This document shows positions 13,868 through 24,807 of a stretch of DNA of 64,000 nucleotides, piece after piece (position 1 is the first letter of the stretch; each line of letters starts with the position of its first letter). The notes beneath the pieces are model-generated. The model made no database searches. It worked only from the letters and a program-made list of their open reading frames with translations, and had not been told where the DNA came from. Location of the stretch: contig CM064653.1 in assembly GCA_032717465.1 (NCBI GenBank), forward strand, positions 38,881,055-38,945,054, given 5' to 3'. The stretch comes from Coenobita brevimanus (taxonomy: Eukaryota; Arthropoda; Malacostraca; Decapoda; Coenobitidae). The position numbers and the translations under genes are program-made.

Positions 13868-14940
13868 GGAGTGCTTTCAAAGCTAGTATTCCGGTAGATG
13901 GCACCACCATTTTGACAAACACATTCCCCGCTCTGTTTAAAAAGCATACTTTTTTCCTTGTTAAATATCTACACTGTTGTGTGAATCTGTGAATCACAGT
14001 AATGTCATATACCGTAATATAAATACAGTAATACAAATAGAACTTGTATATATAATGTAGCATGAATTGTTTACATTGATCAAAAACAGAAATTATTGAT
14101 GGCACGTGATGGCAACCCACCATTTCAGTGGCTCTCTATTATCTAATTTCTGTTACATTTAGTGCAAGTTAGATTCTTAATACATAGTTGTTCAGACTGT
14201 AAACTATATCTAGTGGGTTTCTTGACTCATTCAGTCTCTATGTGGGCAGAAATTTAATGATGAGTAAATACTGGGACTCAACATTTTGCTCACTCCCTTC
14301 ATGCATGCACACAACAAGACAGTTCAGTGTTTATGTTTTTTCACGAGAGATTTATTTTCAAAACAAAAGTACGAGGGATAATGCTTAAAATAATACCATT
14401 TAGACTACTTGTGGCCTGGTTTGGTTAGATGAAGGAAGGTACTGTAATTGCTTTGGAGGCTCTGAGGGGCAACACAGGACTGTCTTGTGGAGCTCATGTG
14501 TGAAGGGAGTGAGCAAAATGTTGAGTCCTATATTTACTCAACATTAAATTTCTGCCTACAGAGAGACTGAATGAGTCAAGATACCCACTGGGCATAATTT
14601 ACAGTCTGAACAAACTATGTATTAAGAACCTAACTTGCACTAAATGTAGCAGAAATTAAGTAATACAGAACCACTGAAATGGCAGGTTGCCATCACATGC
14701 CATCAATGACATATTAATTTCTTTTTATGATAAATATAAAAAAATTCACACTATGTTAAACATACGTGTTCTATTTGTACTGTTTATATTACAGTATATG
14801 ACATTACTATGATTCACAGTTTCACACAACAGGGTAGACATTTAACAAAGAAAAATATGCTTTTTAAACAGCATGAGGAATGTGTTTGCTGAAATGGTGG
14901 TGCCATCTACCAGAATACTAGCCTTTTCAGAAGCACCCCA
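13868..14940. mobile_element. large inverted repeat, two ~440-bp arms with ~185-bp spacer
   Basis: Arm 1 (13868-14308) and arm 2 (14494-14940) are reverse complements along nearly their whole length with scattered differences and small indels. Paired words include ctcactcccttcatg with tgaagggagtgag, gactcattcagtctct with agagactgaatgagtc, and gatggcaccaccatttt with aaatggtggtgccatc. Transcription across it would give a long hairpin. There is no transposase. It could be a foldback element, a DNA transposon with very long inverted termini, or two copies inserted head to head. Confidence 0.8.
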
Positions 14941-14978
14941 AAGCATCACCATTACCAATGCCACCACCACTTCTACCA

Positions 14979-15180
14979 CTGATTTCCACAATATCTACAA
15001 CATTAGTGTCCCTGTTTGTACCCTCATTTAATGGCACAAAGTCAGGGTCAATGTCAGTCATTGTGGCCACAGGTTCTAACACTGATTTCCACAATATCTA
15101 CAACATTAGTGTACCTGTTTGTACTCACATTCAATGGCACATACTCAGGATCGAAGTCAGTTGTTGTGGCCACAGGCTCA
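14979..15180. repeat. two-copy tandem repeat, 103-bp period
   Basis: The unit starting ctgatttccacaatatctac is repeated once with modest divergence (second copy from 15082). On the minus strand each unit reads an acidic segment, TDFDPEYVPLN or TDIDPDFVPLN, out of frame with each other. Such acidic DxDP(D/E)YVP text is found near the N-terminus of some piggyBac-type transposases, but the similarity is too short to name a gene. Confidence 0.75.
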
Positions 15181-15220
15181 ATCTGGATGTAAACCTGGCA
15201 AACTGCAGGTTGAAGCTGCT

Positions 15221-15378
15221 CTTATGAGCCAACTAACCTTCTCCTGAGGGACAGCAAGATCTTATGAGCCAACTAACCTTCTCCTGAGGGACAGCAAGAT
15301 CTTATGAGCCAACTAACCTTCTCCTGAGGGACAGCAAGATCTTATGAGCCAACTAACCTTCTCCTGAGGGACAGCAAG
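15221..15378. repeat. four identical 40-bp tandem repeats
   Basis: The unit beginning cttatgagccaactaacc and ending gggacagcaagat occurs four times with no mismatch apart from the last two bases. Perfect identity beside old, diverged sequence shows recent expansion or ongoing homogenisation. It could also be an assembly effect. Confidence 0.95.
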
Positions 15379-15479
15379 AGAGTTATGGTGCATTTGAATC
15401 ATTGTACATCAGTGCAACGTTAGGTAGGCGTTCCTCTCCAGTATCAACACTACTGTATGAAAAACAATAATATCTTGAC

Positions 15480-17556
15480 AGCAACAAGCACGTAAAGAGA
15501 CTTATGAAGAGGAAAAAGGAGGCAAATGATGACCTAGGAAGAAAATTAATGCAAACTACTCTGAAAATAGGAAGTTATTCTGGAAGGAGATACAGAAATG
15601 TAGAAGTGACATTAGAAAGAAATGTGCAAGTGTGAAGGATGTACGGGTAGGTGGCTGATTAATAACCAATGGCAATGAAGTAAGGACCAGATAGAAAGAA
15701 TATTTTGAGTCTGATGAATGGGAATGAACAAAGCAAAGCAACTATTAACATGACTGTTTTGGGGGCTGTACAGAGAAGGAATGCAGTGACAGGATACATG
15801 ACACTCACAGAGGTGAAGAATGCTGTGAAGCGGGTGAAAAACTGGAAAGCAGCAGGGGTTGATGAGGTGCATACAGAGATGATTAAGTGTAGAGGAAAAA
15901 GTGGAATGAAGTGCTTGTTGGAGATATGTAAGAAGGCATGGATGGGTGAAAATGTGCCAGCACAGTGGAAAAGGGCTGTGATTGTACCCCTGTACAAAAA
16001 TAAAGGTAAGCGTAATGAATGCAAGAATTATCGTGGCATAAGTCAACTAAGTGTTGCAGAGAAGGTATATGAAGGAATTGTTATAGAGAGAGTAAGACGG
16101 CTGACACTAGTCCTAGTGTGTGATGAATAGGGTGGCTTTAGGAGTGGCAGAGGATGTGTGAGTCAAATATCTGCAGAGACAGATAGTGGGGAAGGCATGT
16201 GAGAAGAACTCTAAGATATTTATGGCATTTTTGGATCTGGAAAAAGCATACGAAAAAGAAGACAGAGAAGGATTGTGAAGGTTTTGTGCATGTATGGTGT
16301 AGACGGTAAGCTGCTAGGTGCCATCAAGAGTTTTTATGATGGTAGTAAGAGATGTGTAGGGGTAAATGGGCATCTACATGAATGGTTCACAATCAATGTG
16401 GGAATGCAACAAAGTTGTGTGATGTTCCTATGGTTGTTCAATATATACATGGATGGGGTGATGAGAGAAGTAAAAACATGAATAATGGAAAGATGGAAGG
16501 CATTGGTGATGAATGGTGATGATGGAATGTCTCAAAACTGTTGTATGCTGATGATGCAATGCTACTTGCAAATACCAGACAGCTTGGTAGACTAGTGCAG
16601 AGTTTTGTAGATGTCTGTGAGTGTCGTGCATTGAAAGTAAATGTACACGAGAGTACAGTGATGGTTACTGAGGGAAGAGGTGACTCCTAATATGATGTTA
16701 CAGTGAATGGAGAGAGAGAGGAATTGGCGAGTTCTAATACCTGGGTACAGTGACAGAAAAGAGAGGAAAATGTGCAAAAGAGGTGGGGAGTAGAATGACA
16801 CAGGGAAGGAAAGTGGCTGGTGCTAATAAGGACCAGGGGCACAAGTTTTGCAGCTACACGAGGCTTACATGAAGAAGTGTTAGTGCCATCTTTAACATAC
16901 AGATGTGAGACTATGGTGTGGCACGAAAATGAAAAGTCAAGAATAAGAGCAGTGGAAATGAGACTCCTGAGGAATGTTTGTGGAGTACAGAGAGCGGATA
17001 GGATATGGAATAATGTGATTCGTGAAAGATGTAGAGTGAGGAAGTCTGTGGACACCAGAATCGAAGCGAGTGTACTGAGATGGTTTGGTCATGTGGAGAG
17101 AAAGGATGACAAAAGCGTGGTGAAAAAGTTATATCTGAGTGAATCCAAAAGAGGGAGGAGGTGAGGTAGGCCAAGAAGAAGGTGGAGGGATATGGTGGAT
17201 GAGTGTGTGAGGAAGAAAGGTATGGAAGCTGGTGAGGCTATGGGACTGACAAGAGACCAAAGTTGGCTGAATGAATTTTGTGTGGAGAAGGGTATAACCA
17301 GGGATCTGGCACCCCATTTTAATGTGACAGTGTTTGAACTGGCTCTAACAGATAGGTATATATGAAGCTACAGTATGTGGTAAAATTTTTATGGCCTATC
17401 TGATGGAGCTAGGATTTCGAGGGCTTGAATAGTGTGTGAATAGAAACGTGGCCCAGTGAACTGGGCAAATTTGGCTGTCTGGACACTGCTATACCTCACC
17501 CTGCCCAAGGGTGGGAAAGGAAGTCTGGATGATGCTGATGCTGATGATGATGATGT
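15480..17556 (+). mobile_element. RTE-B retrotransposon, 5'-truncated, broken RT
   Basis: The plus strand carries an RTE-type RT distinct from RTE-A. In order: WKAAGVDEVHTEMIK (about 15845-15890), NYRGISQLSVAEKVYEGIV (about 16027-16085), a degraded catalytic A box (FLDLEKAYEKE), QQSCVMFLWLFNIYMDGVM, YADDAMLLAN with catalytic Asp pair (about 16543-16570), and RWFGHVERKDD. Several stops and frameshifts separate these blocks. A 3' untranslated region of about 240 bp ends in (GAT)n at 17520-17556. The endonuclease is missing. It is the same family as the longer copy at 28498-31405. Confidence 0.85.
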
Positions 17557-19073
17557 CATCACAAGGTGCTTGGGCTCTGTCATAGAAGCACTGGCTGGAG
17601 AAACCAGCTCCTGAACTGACTCCTGAAAGCCCAAGTACACAAACACAATGAGATACTGTTGCACACACTGATAACAAGTACAAATAGGGTGAACAAAATA
17701 ATCTCATCTATAATGGGCCCTAGGAGAATAATCACAGAAGTTTCCAGAAAACAAAAACTATCTTAAGGAACTCACTAGGTGTTGTTGTCACATCATTCTC
17801 AGCATGCAGACTATATGGCCAATCACAGGGCAACATGGCATGACTGCTTTGCTTTCACTGACACACACTCATCACACTGTTCCTGCCAGTCAGTGACTGA
17901 GTAAAGCACTTCCCCCCCACCATGCCCACCTCCCTAAAATCCTTAAAATGTCCACCACAGCCACACTTCCTGGTCAGGTGGGTTATATTGTATTAATAAA
18001 ACTAGTACAGTACCTAACTTTGAATGGCTTTCAACAATTTTTACAGTTCTGGCAGGACCTCATTAATCAAACCATGTAACAGAAGAAAGATGAAAATAGT
18101 CATATCCAGTGGAAACACATTTTAGACTGGAATGGCAGTTACGTCCCTTAACCCGCTGCGTCCCGGAAATGTGAATTCACGTCCTCACATGATGTGCACT
18201 CATATCCCAGAGAAGTGAATTAACGCGGCAACATTGCAAGATCCCTAATTTGCACAATTTTCAATTTTCGTGAGTGATTTCGTGCGTGATTTTTGGCACG
18301 TATACACGGGACACCTTCCTCTATTCCTCTACAAGATGCCAAGCAAGGACAATGCCTTACACCGCATAACCTCTCCCCCCCCCCTGCACGCCACTGTCAC
18401 AGCAATTCACCTGTTACCAGTGCCCTGGCCAATAAAGACATTCAGGGCCAGAGTGATTCCCCAATCGATGACAATGTGGAGGACAAAGTTTACATAGCAT
18501 CAGAGGAAGAAACAGTCAGAAATGATGATCAGGTAATGTGGGAAAAAAAAAGGTCATGAATGGTGATGAGTTAAGCCCGGGTCACACGAGCACTTTTTTC
18601 GGCAATAAATAGCCGGCAACACAAACTCGGCTGAAACTCAGCTAGAATTGCCGATATTTTGGTGAGTCGGTCGTGTCCGTCTTTTATTGCCGATTTTCGG
18701 CAATACTACGGAGCAGAATTGACAACTGATGCTTCACCTGAGAAATTTGTGAAGCTTTTATATATGATTAATCAAGCCAATGCTCATTAAAAAGTTATAT
18801 TATATATATGTGAGGGTGGCAGACATAGTGAGTACTGTCTTGACCTCTGTACAGTATTGTGAAAGACAATCATAGAGACCTGTTGTATGAGAATAAAAAA
18901 ATTTTGTTTAAAAATGCTATTTTATGTCAGCTATTGATTCAAGTACAGGCACAGTATCCAAATATTATACAATCTATTGTTTAAACTGAAAGCAAGACAG
19001 TCACAGTACGAAAAACAAAGGTGTACCAGCGTGCAGCAAACTCCAAGTGAACATATCTTCAAAACAATTCGCG

Positions 19074-19269
19074 ATGGCAAACATAAAGAAGAAAATGGCT
19101 TGGTGTCGGTCTTCTGAGGCCTCATTACTTGAATATGTGGGGCAGAATCCATGTCTGTGGGACCCAAGAGATCCTCTTTATCACAAAACCAAGCTGAGGC
19201 AGGAGATTTTCAACAACATTGCAGCCACTCTCATGGAAGAATACCCAGAACTCTCACAGCTAAATGGAG
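19074..19269 (+). CDS. MADF-domain protein, first exon (transposon-encoded)
   Basis: The exon begins at ATG 19074 (MANIKKKMAW) and covers most of a MADF domain: LLEYVGQNPCLWDP, YHKTKLRQEIFNNIAATL and PELSQL follow the MADF pattern of an acidic or aromatic helix, a 'P.LWD....Y' turn and a second helix. It ends at GGAG|GTGAGA, a good splice donor, after about 65 residues. Many Harbinger elements carry a second DNA-binding gene of Myb/SANT or MADF type that helps the transposase reach the nucleus and the element ends; this fits here. Downstream exons are not visible before the opposite gene, so the protein is incomplete. Confidence 0.7.
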
Positions 19270-19861
19270 GTGAGAACAATTTACATATGAAAATATTTCA
19301 TAGTATCTAAGACTGTAGTTACCTGTATTTACTATTATGTTCATCATAAAGAAGGTGGCTTGGATGGTAAACTTTTACAAGTAGCCAGTACACCCCCTGC
19401 CCCCCTTCCACAACACTTTCTGGTGTATTTTGATGAGTAATTTTTTTCTTCCCATTTTTGTATTGGAAATACGTAATTTTGCAAAATCTGCTCTTAGTCC
19501 ACATTATTGCAGGTGGACATAATATACAAAAATACCAAAATTTGGAAATACTTCATATGGGTTTCTTTAATAGGCCTATATGTGGATGAGTATTTAAGAA
19601 GTTTTAGTGTCAAATGGTAAATACCCCTTTTTCAACAGCAACCATCATAAATTACCAGGGCAGTCACTGTATGAAATGACTTTCAGATTCAGTTCAAGGA
19701 TAGGTTATTCAGTTGGTTAGATTATTTTTTTTTTTTTTATAGAAATCAGTATTATCCCTGAATCACACACCCACCCACACACACAAATGTTCACCCAAAA
19801 ATTGAAGTTGACACCAAAACTTCTTAACTGGGCTGCCCAACAAGGTACCAGACAAACTTAC

Positions 19862-20177
19862 CTGATGCTAAATCACAAAGTGTCAAGGTTAGGCGTTCGT
19901 TGGCAGTCACTGCTTCACGCATGTTGGTATTCTGCTTTTCAATTACTGGAGTGACCAGGGTAAGGAGCTCTTGGAACTGCCCCTGGTCTAGCCTAATCCA
20001 ATTTCCCAGGCTGGCTGGATCTTCTTCTCTTAGCTCCCTCATCAGTCTGAAAGCCATACTCTCTTCTTTCCTTCTCTGTAGCCACTCACGACTCCACAGA
20101 CGCTTCCTTCCTTTCTTCTTTTGCTTCTTTTTCTTCAGAAGTAATAACATAGCATAAGCAGCTATATTATCATCCAT
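19862..20177 (-). CDS. PIF/Harbinger transposase, first exon only
   Basis: From ATG 20177 the frame reads a Lys-rich segment (KKKKQKKKGRKRLW, possible nuclear signal). The conserved Harbinger N-terminal block follows: LMRELREEDPASLGNWIRLD, FQELLTLVTPVIEKQNTNMR, then ANERLTLTLCDLASG. Family members show the same R..P..F.N.LR(M/L)....F..LL..V.P.I.K..T..R..I...ERL..TLR.LA.G order. The exon stops at TCAG|GTAAGT on the minus strand, a strong donor. The DDE nuclease exons that should follow are missing, since only ~590 bp lie between this exon and the MADF exon. No catalytic protein can be made from this copy. Confidence 0.8.
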
Positions 20178-20767
20178 ATCTGTGATGTTGTTGTCTACCC
20201 CCTCCGGTCAAATCAAACAGACCTGCTTCAGCTTGTTATTGTACACGTACAACTCGGTCTGGCACCGAATAAACAGTTGAGCCGAAATCAGGAACAAACC
20301 TGTCTAACTACGTGTGACCAGACTCGGCTTCATATTCTCACAAAATCGGCTTGGCTGTATATTGCCGATTATTTATTGCCGAAAAAAGTGCTCGTGTGAC
20401 CCGGGCTTTAGTGAGTGAAACAATGCTTATAATGCCCATATTACTGTTTGAAAACCAATATACTCTTGTACTACACATAAATTCGTACCAAGTAAATAAA
20501 TAAATACTGTTTATGAGTGGATAAAATAGTTACCCTCCCATAGAACTTGTTTTCTTTGGTGCCAGCCTGTTAGAAAACCCAGTCAGGTAAGGAGGTACTC
20601 GTACCTAGATCGAGTATTTTAAACCTCAGGTGAGCATTTTCTCTATGAATTTTCGATGTTTCTCACCAAAAGTGGATGTTTGAGCCAAAAAAAAAAAAAA
20701 AAAGGTCCAAAAATGTCGAGACTGGGGCGTACCACTGCCCAGAAAACGTCGGGATGGGGCGGGTTAA

Positions 20768-22140
20768 TATACATAGCCCTCTCTATGAGGGTTTACGAAC
20801 ATGATAATTACAGTAATCACTGTTTCTTCCAAAATCAGAGCTGTATGAGGACACTGCTCTACGTAACTATATATGTAAGCTCTATGGCACTTGATCAAGT
20901 TGCATATGGTAAAGAAATGACAATGAGAGAGATGCTATGCTCCTGAAAATGAAGTATTGTTATTGCACTTGCCACATTATGAAAAGATTTCAATAAAGTG
21001 AGATAAACTAATAGAAAGTACATAAGATCTACTGTCTCCTGGAAACATGAATTACATATACTGGGTACCTGCCCTACAGGTGCTAATTCTGAAAATATCC
21101 AATGTCTTTTTTCCAGTAAAGATCAATAAGCATTAATCAAAATAAAAGGAAAAAATATATATATTAAGCAATCCAATGGATACATGCTACCAAATTCTGT
21201 GGTGGTTACTCTACACTGTACTGGTTAGAGAATTATTAGAAACTTTATGTGCCATACACTGGGAGCACATAAGCAGATTGCAGCTAGCTAAGTATCATAT
21301 AAAATGCATAACTATAAATTTCACTTACAGAATGGCAGACCATGTGCACTGAAGCAACACAGCAGTACTCTACAATTCAGTAGTAAAGGATTATTAATAT
21401 ACTGATGATACATTTAAAATTTTCTGACAAAACCTTATAGATATCTGCATATCTACTTGGTTCAACTAGCCTATATAAACACATACCTCAGAGACAAAAA
21501 CAAATACTGCAATTAACTTCATAGTTTTTTCCAACTTTGAAACAATATAATAAAACTAATGAATGCTGACATTCAATATCACAAAAAAAAAAGGCATCAA
21601 TATTAAGTTTCAGCATCACTAAACCAATATACAGAAATAGTACAGGAAGATAACAAAACATAAAAAAGTATGGTACTTTCTTGTCTTGTCAGCTATGGCA
21701 CTAAAATACTAAATGTTTAGCACAAAATGTTGCCCTGTTCTTCATTCTCCAATATCACAACCAGTTACCATGAACACACAAGAACACAAACTGTTTTAGT
21801 CAATGTAAAGTACCGGTACTGTTCTATATGTTCTGGAATGCTGTACTGTTCTCTGTTTACTTTCACTTTAGTTCTTTCAGTAAACTAAACTTTTCTCTTA
21901 CTCCACCTACTTCATGACAATTCCATTTGACTCTGGTGAGATCTCTGTACTAAAGAGAATTTTAAAATCCTGTTATTCTTAATATCCCATTCAGTATGGA
22001 CAGAGTCCAAACAGGAAGGTAGTGAAGAAAGTGGAGATCCCAGCTAACAGATGGAAGGAAATGGAATGTAAAGTTCCTTTCACACAAAGGAGAAGGGCTA
22101 TAGTAAATAACTTAAATTGAGCTGGAACTTGTACACTTAA
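20768..22140. other. no gene recognised
   Basis: AT-rich sequence without long frames, clear repeats or splice-bounded exons. Confidence 0.4.
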
Positions 22141-22144
22141 CGAC

Positions 22145-22770
22145 AAACATCCATCCATCATCCAATCCTATGCTGCCCCATGATGAGTGTAGGAGCCCGG
22201 GGCTAGGCAAGTTGGTCTTGACATTTAAGATGAGAGCAACCAGCATCACTCATTCCTGAGTGGCACTATGTGAGCAATAAACCCTAACCACCCCTTGGAT
22301 ACAAACCTACACAGGCTCAATCCAATTGGAGAGCCTTAATTACTCACTAAACCACCAGGAGCCATAATTCGGCTATATGATTACTACCTCACTCTCATCT
22401 TAAATGTCATGCCTAGCCCCGGGCTCCTACGCTTCTCATGGGGTAACGAAGGATTGGATGATGGATGGATGGATGATTACCACCCAACACAGTAAATGGT
22501 TTCCTGGTGTACAGAAACCATTTGGCTTGTCACTCGGCATAAAGTCACCCATAGGCAAAACGAAGAGGAAAGAGTGAAAGAAAGAAAGACAGAAGAGGGA
22601 GTGTAAATTCACCCGTAGACAGAAGGAGGAGGAAAGAATGAAGGAAAGAAAGACAGAAGAGGAAAGAATGAAGGAAAGAAAGACAGAAGAGGAAGGAAGG
22701 AAGACAGGACAGGGCAGACACCCAAAGCAGCACTGCATCAAGTGAGTGGATGGTAAGCATCCCCACAACA
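22145..22770 (-). mobile_element. SINE-E copy 1 (tRNA-like 3' part), interrupted by another SINE fragment
   Basis: Read on the minus strand: a leader (ccatccactcacttgatg), a pyrimidine-rich tract, the SINE core (cctgtacaccaggaaacca in other copies), a tRNA-like segment with a degenerate TGGTTTAGTGRG box A and a GGTTTGTATCC box B, and a (GGAT)n tail at 22145-22160. A separate 88-bp fragment in the other orientation is lodged at 22385-22472. Four further copies lie at 31745, 34548, 37450 and 59742. Confidence 0.8.
22385..22472 (+). mobile_element. 5'-truncated SINE-E 3' end inserted into SINE-E copy 1
   Basis: Eighty-eight bases match the last part of SINE-E (gcctagccccgggctcctac) and end in (GGAT)n. 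ATGATTAC stands on both sides (22377-22384 and 22473-22480), an 8-bp target-site duplication. It lies opposite in orientation to its host SINE. Confidence 0.8.
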
Positions 22771-22899
22771 TACATGTTTAGTCCTTGACTGAAGTATCAG
22801 TAGGAAACCTTAACAGTAAAATGGATATGAACTAACAAGCATATTAGAGTTCCACTGCATGATAATGAAATATGAAAAATGGGGATGGAATGGAAGGCC

Positions 22900-23410
22900 T
22901 TTGGTAAATGTTATGCTACACTACATTACGGTACATTACACTGAAAAACCATGAATCATGCTACCAAGTACAGGTCTCTTCACTTGATGGCAGCTCTCCT
23001 CGTGTCACAATCTTGGGCCATTTCTCTTCCCAATCCCCTATCACAAAAGGTCTCCATGCAGTATTTCATTCCATATCTTCCTCAATCTGTCTCTTGACAT
23101 TCTTTCTAACACAATCATACCTATGACTCTCTCCAGCCAGCCACCTCCCTTTCTTCTCAGCAAGTTCAAACACTCCAAACCATTTTAATCTACAGTTTCC
23201 ATCACGTCCATAATATCTGATGTCAAGTACCTATGACAATATACTACCGGTACTCTAAGTTCTGTCATTCAGTGATGTCCTATTCATCCATCTCAATATC
23301 CTCATTTCTGTGCATTCCAATCTGCTTGTATCCTCTTCTCTCAGAGAAGAAGTCTCACTGCCACAGCCACAGCATAATACTTCCCATGCACATCCTGCAG
23401 AGTGCCCTTA
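22900..23410 (-). pseudogene. worn non-LTR retrotransposon C-terminal remnant
   Basis: Minus-strand fragments such as TEMRILRWM-like text, an LKWFG-like segment, RMSRDRLRKIW and EILHGDL resemble the C-terminus of an RTE-related RT. The piece at 24060-24330 on the plus strand shares its last part (HGDL..., a 'MAQDR' stretch). Frames are heavily broken and the family assignment is tentative. Confidence 0.35.
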
Positions 23411-23481
23411 GCACAAAAGGAGTGCCCCTTCATAGTCGGGAATGCAGAAGTACAGAAAACTTGAAAGAAAGATGACCAATA

Positions 23482-24032
23482 CAGGCATACCCTGGTTTAA
23501 CGATGCAATTGGTTAAGTAAGAACCCATCGCTAGGCACGGTATCATATCTCAGGATAGATTTAACATGTAAATTTAGGGATGTGTTTTTAAGCCTTGGGT
23601 TTCCCCCCAACCAAGATCTAAACCCAAGCAAATGAGTCCAAAAACAAGTTTCTAGCTAACCTAAACCCCCAAATAGCCTTAAAACAAGCTAAACTTAGCC
23701 TAAAAGCAGTTTATAACTCACCTAAACCCAAAAATAAAATCTGAAAATCATCAAAAATAAGTCTGGAAAAAATCAAACTTAGTAAACTGTAGCCGAAAAT
23801 AACAATGTTCACCCCACCTATGACAAAGACACAATAATCTAAGTCTAAAAACAGTTTATAAATCAACCTAAACACAAAATTTAAGTCTAAAATATAATCA
23901 AAATAAGTTAAAAAAATAAAAAATCGTTATATCAGGATTTGGCTATCATTTGGCAGGGTAGGGTGGTATTTCTACCCCCATTGCTATGCCAGGGTATCAC
24001 ATATAGTGGTATCATATCTCAGGGTCTGCCTG
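23482..24032. mobile_element. Tigger/pogo-like MITE, 551 bp
   Basis: The element starts CAGGCATACCCTG and ends with the inverted CAGGGTCTGCCTG. TA flanks both sides (23480-23481 and 24033-24034). The interior is AT-rich without a transposase. Ends starting CAG next to TA are typical of pogo/Tigger MITEs. Confidence 0.75.
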
Positions 24033-24059
24033 TACGGTACCAGAAAGCCGTGATGTGAA

Positions 24060-24330
24060 GCAAAGGATCAAGTGTAAAGGCTGCAAGAGAACTGCATGAA
24101 AGTGCCCAAACTATCCGGGTATGGACTTTTGGAAGACTTTAACCATACTGTATTGATAAGAAGGGGGAAGGTGACTGACTGCGGAGGGTCATACTTATGA
24201 ACGTGGAAGGAAGAACACCTGGAGGTAGATGAAGGAAGGCTTGCACTGAGTTCTTGCATGGAGACCTCTAGGTTTGGGGGTTGAGATTGGAAATGGCTCA
24301 AGATCGTGACATATCAGGAGCTGCAATTAC
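24060..24330 (+). pseudogene. short worn non-LTR RT C-terminal remnant
   Basis: Plus-strand text (FLHGDL, RLEMAQDRD, GAAIT) resembles the extreme C-terminus of the minus-strand relic at 22900-23410. Too short to classify. Confidence 0.3.
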
Positions 24331-24375
24331 ATAAGACCTACTAATATACATGCTTGCACGCTCCGCAGCCTTTAA

Positions 24376-24803
24376 ACCCTCAATGATTGCCGGCATTAAG
24401 CGACACTTTACTGTAAATGTACCAGTGACGTCAAATTAGCACGAGCTATAGAAAACTGCAAACAATTATGGAAGGGAAACAAAGGTCACTGGTATGTTTA
24501 TCTGACCCTACTCTATCATCCCAAGCACTCAGGCGGTCACTTTTTTTGGGGGGGATGTTTTTGCCTGTATGTTTACATATTAATGGCACATGCGCAGTGA
24601 ATTTATATCTTCCGCAAATCATAGTAAATCACAGGATGGGTTAAGTAAGCTAAAAAACACACTGCCAGGTGCTCCAGACAATTCTCTTCACATATACATA
24701 CATCATCCAAAAGAAACAGAAATCAATTTTAGAACTCTAATAAAATGGTCCCAGGGACAGTCAGGGGAGTCCACAAATTTCTGAACCCACGGCCACTGAG
24801 GGG
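24376..24803. mobile_element. candidate piggyBac-like MITE, 428 bp
   Basis: TTAA at 24372-24375 and 24804-24807 flank imperfect inverted ends: ACCCTCAATG on the left, CCCCTCAGTG when the right end is inverted. The interior holds a 64-codon frame without a known domain. Only about 10 bp of terminus match, so the call is moderate. Confidence 0.45.
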
Positions 24804-24807
24804 TTAA

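Larger units (their letters stand above)
18574..20407. mobile_element. PIF/Harbinger DNA transposon, internally deleted
   Basis: Terminal inverted repeats are perfect for 38 bp (start AGCCCGGGTCACACGAG) and flanked by TTA on both sides (18571-18573 and 20408-20410), the PIF/Harbinger target duplication. Several copies of TTGCCGA/TCGGCAA lie just inside both ends and may be transposase-binding sites. Two convergent coding pieces, a MADF-type protein exon and a Harbinger transposase first exon, each end at a splice donor, with later exons missing. The perfect termini suggest recent mobilisation by a transposase supplied from elsewhere. Confidence 0.92.
18152..20763. mobile_element. piggyBac-like element with TTAA duplication, hosting a Harbinger
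   Basis: TTAA occurs at 18148-18151 and 20764-20767. The element starts CCCGCTGCGTCCCGG and ends CGGGATGGGGCGGG, inverted termini of the CCC...GGG piggyBac type. Removing the nested PIF/Harbinger element and one TTA leaves about 775 bp, too short for a transposase, so this is a non-autonomous derivative. Weak coding text with an acidic stretch near 18440-18560 may be a transposase N-terminus remnant. Confidence 0.75.

Noticed and set aside
15221..15378. CRISPR-like array
   Set aside because: Head-to-tail repeats with no spacers, in an animal genome.
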